Made by a program: the position numbers and the translations under genes | Shown here: positions 58,552 through 64,000 of the stretch, piece by piece | How positions within the stretch are numbered: the stretch's first letter is position 1 | Layout: each line of letters opens with the position of its first letter | Assembly: GCF_003716585.1 (NCBI RefSeq) | Contig: NZ_PTJO01000006.1 | Location: 1 to 64,000 of the forward strand | Direction of reading: 5' to 3' | Source: Corynebacterium alimapuense | GTDB taxonomy: Bacteria; Actinomycetota; Actinomycetes; Mycobacteriales; Mycobacteriaceae | DNA length: 64,000 nucleotides | Notes under the pieces: generated by a model | What the model saw: the letters and a program-made list of their open reading frames with translations, nothing else | Told to the model about the DNA's origin: nothing | The model's database searches: none

Positions 58552-59667
58552 TCACCAAAAAGCTCGACTGTAGGACGGTGGGTTGGGTAGTTCATTCTTG
58601 CCCATCCCCAGCTCATGTCCCGCCCGCAGCGGCCAGACCGGATCCTTCAATGCCTGACGTCCAATCAAGACAGCATCGGCTTGGCCCTGCTCCAGGATGC
58701 TCAATGCCAGCTCCGGGCCTTCGATCATTCCGACATCAGTAGTGGGGATACCAGTCCGACGGCGAATCTCCTCCGCAAATGAAACCTGATAGCCGGGCCC
58801 GGTCGGGATCTTGACTTGGTCCGCGCCACCGGTGCTCACATCAATGAGGTCGGCCCCTTGTTCCTTGAGCAGGTCAACTAGTTCCACGGACTGTTCCAGA
58901 TCCCAAGCAGGCCGGTCTTCCACCCAATCGGTTGCTGAGAGCCGTACCAATAGCGGCATGCCTTCGGGAAGCACTCCACGAACTGCAGCAACCATGGCCC
59001 AAATCAGTCGGGCCCGATTGGCAAAAGACCCGCCCCCATTGATCCTGTCGATGGTTTGCCAGGGGAGTGAGGAACTGGTGCAGGAGGTAACCATGCGCGG
59101 CATGGATTTCCACGAGGTCGACACCGGCATTGACGGTGCGTTGGGCCGCAGCAGCAAACTGACCTGGAATCGCTTCGATTTCTTCGGGCGTCAATTCGCG
59201 AGAGGCGGCCCGGCCATCGTTGGCCACCGCCGAAGATCCTACGGTCACCCAACCATCGTGGCTAGGAGGAAGGGTCTCGGTGTCATCCGCTGGGTGATAC
59301 CCGGGCGACTCTGGGACCATCGAGCCTTTGCGCCCCGCATGATTGAGTTGGATTCTCATCGCGGATCCTCGAGCATGAACGAAATCAACAATGCGAGCCC
59401 AGGCTCGCTCTTGCCGGTCATTCCACAGACCAGTACATAGGGCAGTGATCCTAGCCTCGGGGACAATGCCGGCGACTCGGTGATAATCAGCCCGAAACCA
59501 CCGGCTGCGCGTGCTCCGTAGTGGACAAAATGCCAGTCTTCGGGTGTTCCATTGCCATCAAAGGCATGGTACTGACACATGGGCGGAAGCCAGATGCGGT
59601 TAGAAATCCGCAGATCGCGTAGTTGCAAGGGCTCAAATAACCTATTCACCAAATTCAATATAAGCAT
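58552..59667 (-). pseudogene. Old Yellow Enzyme (NADH:flavin oxidoreductase, YqjM-like) with two frameshifts
   Basis: The three parts read in two frames. Part 1 (59667 to about 59463) has LFEPLQLRDLRISNRIWLPPMCQYHA and LIITESPALSP. Part 2, shifted, has TALCTGLWNDRQERAW, RIQLNHAGRKGS and VEIHAAHGYLLHQFL. Part 3, back in the first frame, has GGSFANRARLIWAMV and DVGMIEGPELA. The breaks are a missing C in the run at 59459-59462 and an extra base in the C run at 59033-59037. They cancel, so the length (about 371 codons) is normal. Sequencing or assembly error in homopolymers cannot be excluded. Confidence 0.85.
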
Positions 59668-59699
59668 TTTTCTAGCGGCCAAAATCGTAGACTCAGGGA

Positions 59700-60683
59700 A
59701 TGCTGTCTCGACTCAAGCGCCCAGATCCGCTCATCGTGCTCATTGTGCTGGCCGCAGTGATTGCCCTTATCGCCCCTGCCAGGGGAGACTTCGCTGACTG
59801 GTTCTCAGTGGCCACCAACCTCGCCATCGCACTACTCTTCTTCCTCTACGGCGCCCGCCTATCTACTCGTGAGGCATTCAACGGACTCCTGCACTGGCGG
59901 CTCCACCTCATGATTCTGGCATTCACCTTCCTTGCGTTTCCCCTTATCGGATGGGCATTACAGCCCATGACCTTGATCATTCCTGAAGAGCTCTACCTCG
60001 GAATCCTCTACCTAACGTTGGTTCCATCTACGGTTCAGTCCTCAGTGGCTTTTACCTCGATCGCCAAAGGCAATGTTGCTGGAGCGATCGTTGCAGCCAG
60101 CGCCTCCAACCTGGCTGGAGTGTTCCTCACTCCATTATTAGTGATGGCGTTTATGTCTGCCGGCGATGGGATTACCGTAGATTCCCAGGTCTTTATCGAT
60201 ATCTCTCTGCTCCTACTTTTGCCCTTCATCCTCGGGCAGCTCCTGCAAAAGTGGGTAAAGGGGATCGCTGCCAACAAGGCCACCAAAATTGTCGACCGTG
60301 GCTCAATCACCATGGTTGTCTACTCGGCCTTCTCCGCTGGTGTAGTCGCGGGTGTCTGGCAAACAGTGACCGCAGGAGAGATCATCTTCCTCATCGTCTT
60401 CTCCTGCGCCCTAGTCGTATTTATGTTGTGGTTGACCAGATTCACTGCCCAGCGCTTGGGATTCAATGATGCAGATATGAAGACGATTCAATTCTGTGGC
60501 ACCAAGAAATCACTGGCGACAGGCTTGCCCATGGCGTCAGTCATCTTCGGTGGCGCCAGTTTGGGTTTGTTAATCCTGCCGCTGATGATTTTCCATCAGG
60601 TGCAGTTGATGATCTGTTCCTGGCTCGCTGCCCGTTATGCCCGTAGCGCCCAAGAGGGCGAGCAGGAGCCAGCCATCGCTTGA
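59700..60683 (+). CDS. Bile acid:sodium symporter family protein (YfeH-like)
   Basis: A 327-residue membrane protein with about ten helices. LNVATNLAIALLFFLYGARLSTREAF-like text at residues 35-60 and LVPSTVQSSVAFTSIAKGNVAGAIVAASASN are typical of the SBF-like (PF13593) group. FCGTKKSLATGLPMASVIFG is the second conserved loop. The substrate is unknown. TAGACT lies 6 nt before the ATG, so it is probably leaderless. It is divergent from the OYE pseudogene. Confidence 0.85.
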   Translation: MLSRLKRPDPLIVLIVLAAVIALIAPARGDFADWFSVATNLAIALLFFLYGARLSTREAFNGLLHWRLHLMILAFTFLAFPLIGWALQPMTLIIPEELYLGILYLTLVPSTVQSSVAFTSIAKGNVAGAIVAASASNLAGVFLTPLLVMAFMSAGDGITVDSQVFIDISLLLLLPFILGQLLQKWVKGIAANKATKIVDRGSITMVVYSAFSAGVVAGVWQTVTAGEIIFLIVFSCALVVFMLWLTRFTAQRLGFNDADMKTIQFCGTKKSLATGLPMASVIFGGASLGLLILPLMIFHQVQLMICSWLAARYARSAQEGEQEPAIA

Positions 60684-60960
60684 AATGCCTTGCCCCGAAA
60701 TGGAGTAGGGGAGCTGCCGGCGAGGAGCGCTAAGCATCGGGCTTCATCTCGGACGATCTCCCTCACGATGTCCCTCCTGCCGAATATCGATAGCTAAAGC
60801 GGCCGTACCGAATCGAAAGCGCGATGACGTGAGTGTGAAGGGATAGCCACGTGAGGGCCTAGCTCCTCAGAGTTGACTACGACACCTTGAGTAGAGGATC
60901 CCCGCCCATACTCGAGGCAAGGGACATCCTGGGTTGCCCTCTCGGAGAAAAGCAAGCACG
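60684..60960. other. Intergenic region, nothing recognised
   Basis: No gene, tRNA or clear hairpin was found. It ends with GGAGAAAAG at 60944-60952, a possible ribosome-binding site for the next gene. Confidence 0.4.
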
Positions 60961-61281
60961 ATGTTTCACGTGAAACAAATCATTCATATTCGTATTGACA
61001 TGACCATTCCCGGCGCAGGCTCTGTCACCCATATAGCCGAGCTCGAGGAGATCGATAGCAGCACCTGCACCATGCTCCGGATCATTGAGCTCGATCCTTC
61101 AGAGAGGATTCACGGCGCAGCAACCCAAAGCTCCAGCGTCGGAATGCCGAATAAGCCGAGCAGCACCGTTCCGCACCCAGATACCTACGCAGACTTTCCA
61201 GACATCAAGTCCCGCCCGCTCACCGCAGAAGAGTTCGAAGGCCTCTGGGCTGAAGCCCTGGCGGCATTCCCGGAACTCTAA
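60961..61281 (+). CDS. Hypothetical protein with parS at its start
   Basis: A 106-residue protein that I do not recognise. The likely core is residues 14-50 (MTIPGAGSVTHIAELEEI and CTMLRIIELDPSERIHGAA), a short beta-rich domain, with a variable middle and an acidic helix (EEFEGLWAEALAAF). The ATG at 60961 forms part of parS site 4, giving MFHVKQ; because parS always translates to MFHVK, this start needs caution and ATG 61000 is possible. The stop overlaps azlD tail to tail. Confidence 0.6.
   Translation: MFHVKQIIHIRIDMTIPGAGSVTHIAELEEIDSSTCTMLRIIELDPSERIHGAATQSSSVGMPNKPSSTVPHPDTYADFPDIKSRPLTAEEFEGLWAEALAAFPEL
60963..60976. promoter_or_regulatory. parS site 4
   Basis: GTTTCACGTGAAAC, perfect, overlapping the 5' end of the hypothetical gene. 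Confidence 0.93.
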
Positions 61282-61640
61282 AAAACTAGGTTCACCAACA
61301 CCAGATACACCACGGTTCCACCCAGAATGGACAGGCCGGAATCCCTCCGCAGCCAATGCAAGCCTAGGGTAGCGACAACTGCGAGGAGTGCAGCATAGAT
61401 GCCACCAGGGGCCGCTGATTGTCCCGACAGTGTGTAAACAACCAACACCACCATCACGCCCACTGGCATCATCCGACCCAGGAGTCCAAACAAGTCACTG
61501 CCCTTAAGTGCACGGACGAAACCAAAGGGCAGCCACCGCAGCGCCACAGTCACCAACGCGATGGGCACTAACACCGCGAGAGTGCCCACCAGGCTCACTC
61601 CCTCCGGCAAGCCGTACTCAGCCAGGATCGACACTCGCAT
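61278..61640 (-). CDS. azlD: AzlD-type branched-chain amino acid exporter subunit
   Basis: A 120-residue protein with three or four helices. VALRWLPFGFVRALKGSDLFGLLGRMMPVGVMVVLVVY is the AzlD core. It acts with AzlC (BrnF/BrnE in C. glutamicum) to export branched-chain amino acids or methionine. ATGA overlap with azlC shows coupled translation. Confidence 0.9.
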   Translation of the reverse strand: MRVSILAEYGLPEGVSLVGTLAVLVPIALVTVALRWLPFGFVRALKGSDLFGLLGRMMPVGVMVVLVVYTLSGQSAAPGGIYAALLAVVATLGLHWLRRDSGLSILGGTVVYLVLVNLVF

Positions 61641-62347
61641 CAGAGCTTCAACTCCAGCTTCCGGTCTAAACCAGGGGAAAAATACCTGGCGATCAACACC
61701 AAGAAGTAGGCGCTCAAGGCCACCATGAGTAATTGGCCGGGGATGATTAATGCTCCTAGAACGGCCAACCCGCCAGCAATCAACGGTAGGGAAAGGTCCC
61801 GGTTATTCTGGAAAGTCTCCCAAGCCAATACGACAAACAAGGCCACCAAGGCGAACTCCATTCCTTGAATGCTCGAGGGAATAACCTCACCGACCACCGC
61901 CCCCACGATGCCGGAGAACACCCAAACAGACTGGCAAAATACCTGAATCGACAGCAGGCGGGAGCCACTCAGCGATTCCGATGATCGCGCCGAAACGATG
62001 GCGTAGGACTCATCGGTCAGGGCATAGGTGGAGTAGGCACGTCCCAAGCGAGAGCGAATTCGGTCCCGTGGAAAAGTCAGCCCATAGAAGATATGGCGAA
62101 AGTTCACCATGAATCCGGTAATCGCCGCGGACACCGGACCAACACCAGCAGAGACCAAGTTGATGGCTAGAAACTCCATAGAACCGGCATAAATGAGGAT
62201 CGAGAAGATCGGCGCCCACCACCAAGCGAAACCGACCTGGGTCATCAATAACCCAAAGGCTAATCCCAAAGGCACCAGCCCCAAGGCCACCGCCCAAGCA
62301 TCGTGGATGCCCTCGCGGATCTCCGTGAGGGTCAATCCACGACCCAT
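61640..62347 (-). CDS. azlC: AzlC-type branched-chain amino acid exporter subunit
   Basis: A 235-residue membrane protein. GLVPLGLAFGLLMTQVGFAWWWAPIFSILIYAGSMEFL is the AzlC core and NFRHIFYGLTFP follows. It starts at ATG 62347, overlapping the YqgE stop by 1 nt, so yqgE-azlC-azlD form one operon. Confidence 0.92.
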   Translation of the reverse strand: MGRGLTLTEIREGIHDAWAVALGLVPLGLAFGLLMTQVGFAWWWAPIFSILIYAGSMEFLAINLVSAGVGPVSAAITGFMVNFRHIFYGLTFPRDRIRSRLGRAYSTYALTDESYAIVSARSSESLSGSRLLSIQVFCQSVWVFSGIVGAVVGEVIPSSIQGMEFALVALFVVLAWETFQNNRDLSLPLIAGGLAVLGALIIPGQLLMVALSAYFLVLIARYFSPGLDRKLELKL

Positions 62348-62958
62348 TAGTTGTCCACCAACTCCGCAGGGAAGGTGGAAAATAGCGGCAGGGGCATCTG
62401 CTGGCGACGCATCACATCGCCCCAGAGGTCAACGGAGCCAGGGGCAATGACATCAGTGGGCAAAGCGGGGGCAACAAACCAATCGCCGCGCTCAATCTCT
62501 TCTGCCAACTGACCCGGCGCCCACTCAGCGTATCCAGCAAATAGGCGGATACCTTCAACCAACTCCGTGATGTGTTCCGGATCAACTCTTAAATCAATAT
62601 GAGCCAGCCGGTTAGCCAATCGCTTCAGCTCCGGCACATCAGCCGGGTCAACTCCGGCCTTAGTCATAGCCAAGCCAACAACAGACTGTTGGTTGAGTGG
62701 CCCACCGATATAGAGAGCCTGAGGTTTAGCCACGGCTGGCAGCCACTCGGGCATAACGTTAAATACCGCCACATCACTGCGTGATACGAGGTTGACTCCG
62801 AAAGTGAGGTATTCATTGTGCTCAATGATCAGCACAACGCTGCGCGCAAATTCCTCCGACTCCGTCCCTGGGGCAGCAACCAGTAACATCCCCGGTTCTG
62901 GCGTGTTGCGCTCAAGAGCGTTGAACATACGGTCGGCGTAGAAATCAAAATCAGACAC
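62347..62958 (-). CDS. YqgE/AlgH family protein
   Basis: A 203-residue protein of the AlgH family. PGMLLVAAPGTESEEFARSVVLIIEHNEYLTFGVNLVSRS and ALYIGGPLNQQSVVGL are the two conserved blocks. Function is unclear; the name comes from alginate regulation in Pseudomonas. The start is GTG at 62958. It follows the pcnA stop by 12 bp on the same strand. Confidence 0.92.
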   Translation of the reverse strand: MSDFDFYADRMFNALERNTPEPGMLLVAAPGTESEEFARSVVLIIEHNEYLTFGVNLVSRSDVAVFNVMPEWLPAVAKPQALYIGGPLNQQSVVGLAMTKAGVDPADVPELKRLANRLAHIDLRVDPEHITELVEGIRLFAGYAEWAPGQLAEEIERGDWFVAPALPTDVIAPGSVDLWGDVMRRQQMPLPLFSTFPAELVDN

Positions 62959-62970
62959 GCTGCAACCTCT

Positions 62971-64000
62971 CTAGGAATCTTCTTCGGGCTTGTGCCCCTG
63001 TAACTGTTCAGCTTCCCACCACGTGTGCAGTTGTGCAATTGCTTCATCACGTTCAAGAGGACCGCATTCCAGCCTGAGCTCTTTGAGGAAGCTCCATGCA
63101 CGACCGACCTCTGGGCCGGGGGAAAGACCGAGGATCTTCATAATCTCATTGCCATCAAGATCCGGACGTACCCGGGCAAGATCCTCCCGCGCGCTCAGAT
63201 CCGCAATGCGTTCTTCAAGGTGATCATAGGTGCGCTGCAAGCGGGCAGCTTTTTTCCTATTTCGGGTCGTCGAATCCGCGCGCACGAGTTTGTGCAATCG
63301 AGGCAGCAACTCCCCAGCATCATTGACATAGCGCCGCACGGCGGAATCAGTCCACTGGCCCTCACTGAAACCATGAAAACGCATGTGCAAATAAATCAGC
63401 TGGCTGACCTCGTTGATGATCTGCTTGGGGTACTTCAAAGCGCGGAGGCGTCGGCGGATTAGCTTCGCTCCGACGACCTCATGATGATGAAAGCTCACTC
63501 CACCTTCGGGCTTAAACTCCCTGGTAGCAGGCTTACCGCAGTCATGCAGCAAGGCTGACCACCGTAGAACCAAATCTGGACCATCATCTTCACGATCCAT
63601 AGCCTGACGTAGCACCTGCATGGAATGGGCATAGACATCCTTATGCTGGCGATGTTCATCTTGAGTCAGCTGCATTGCCGGTATTTCCGGGAATATCCGC
63701 TCAGCGATGCCAGTGTTGACCAACAAGTTTATGCCCGTCCACGGGGCAGCGCCCAACATGAGCTTGTCCAATTCCACTTGGATCCGCTCAGCAGTGATCC
63801 GGGAAATCTCCTCGGACATCTCAGTCATGGCCTTTTTCACTCGCTCAGCCACCCCAAAACCTAGCTGGGAGACAAAACGGGCCGCACGCAGCATGCGCAA
63901 TGGATCATCATGGAAGGAGATCTCTGGAGCAGCTGGAGTATCGAGTCGACGGTGAACAATATCGTCCAAACCACCGACTGGGTCATGGAAGCTAGCAAGC
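62971..64000 (-). CDS. pcnA: CCA tRNA nucleotidyltransferase, 5' part outside the window
   Basis: The gene runs past the right edge, so the catalytic N-terminus is missing here. Visible are HDPVGGLDDIVHRRL at the edge, then DDPLRMLRAARFVSQLGFGV (the nucleotide-binding neck) and an HD domain with WSALLHDCGKPATRE and FHHHEVVGAKLIRRRL. This is the actinobacterial CCA-adding enzyme with HD domain, near the chromosome origin in corynebacteria. The frame stays open to base 64000. Confidence 0.92.
   Translation of the reverse strand, partial: LASFHDPVGGLDDIVHRRLDTPAAPEISFHDDPLRMLRAARFVSQLGFGVAERVKKAMTEMSEEISRITAERIQVELDKLMLGAAPWTGINLLVNTGIAERIFPEIPAMQLTQDEHRQHKDVYAHSMQVLRQAMDREDDGPDLVLRWSALLHDCGKPATREFKPEGGVSFHHHEVVGAKLIRRRLRALKYPKQIINEVSQLIYLHMRFHGFSEGQWTDSAVRRYVNDAGELLPRLHKLVRADSTTRNRKKAARLQRTYDHLEERIADLSAREDLARVRPDLDGNEIMKILGLSPGPEVGRAWSFLKELRLECGPLERDEAIAQLHTWWEAEQLQGHKPEEDS

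Overview
The window looks like a piece of a Corynebacterium chromosome (moderate-to-high GC, no plasmid or phage signature) on the origin-proximal arm. Supporting signs are the gene order rpsF-ssb-rplI-dnaB, ino1, a fused trpCF in a trpEGDCFBA operon with a tandem-Trp leader peptide, a pcnA/cca gene at the right edge, a heme-exporter/two-component locus of the corynebacterial HrtBA-ChrSA type, four perfect parS sites, and many genes whose -10 box lies 6-8 nt before the start codon (leaderless mRNAs). No tRNA, rRNA, insertion sequence or CRISPR array was seen.

Layout. 0.3-9.5 kb: an orphan YtrA-type GntR regulator, a NYN-domain protein, PspA, thioredoxin, the copper pair copZ-copA with a CsoR-type operator, two MFS transporters and a new small gene with a DtxR-like box. 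9.5-17.2 kb (minus strand): a bifunctional PBP, a GT87 glycosyltransferase, a small membrane protein, rpsF, ssb, rplI and dnaB, with a cluster of DnaA boxes between rplI and dnaB. 17.3-24.6 kb: DUF5318, ino1, MarR, a universal stress protein, a membrane protein, trhO, DUF1846 and a Nei-type glycosylase. 24.8-28.8 kb: a phnDCE-like importer in one operon with a tyrosine-phosphatase-like protein and a TetR regulator. 28.9-33.9 kb: TetR/DUF1304/oxidoreductase, nnr, and a winged-helix protein with a short C-terminus. 34-38.9 kb: hrtBA-chrSA-like locus and a flavin monooxygenase. 38.9-45.8 kb: VanZ, an AcuI/YhdH-type reductase, a TsoY-like membrane protein under CsoR-like palindromes, leuS and DUF998. 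46-49.7 kb: DUF454, a tandemly duplicated riboswitch-plus-gene unit, a dicarboxylate/amino acid symporter and a SdpI-family protein. 49.7-56.9 kb: the trp operon with attenuator. 56.9-58.1 kb: a non-coding parS region. 58.1-64 kb: a Rieske protein, a frameshifted Old Yellow Enzyme gene, a bile-acid:Na+ symporter homologue, azlCD, yqgE and a partial pcnA.

The most unusual element is at 46.5-47.9 kb. Two unrecognised paralogous proteins each follow a leader that fits the SAM-I/SAM-IV riboswitch clan. The first leader is intact; the second keeps a helix with compensatory base changes but has lost one strand each of P1 and P2. The duplication also copied the 3' end and terminator of the neighbouring symporter gene, leaving a scar. 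Second in interest is a TsoY-like membrane protein behind CsoR/CstR-type operators, and third the DnaA-box cluster upstream of dnaB.
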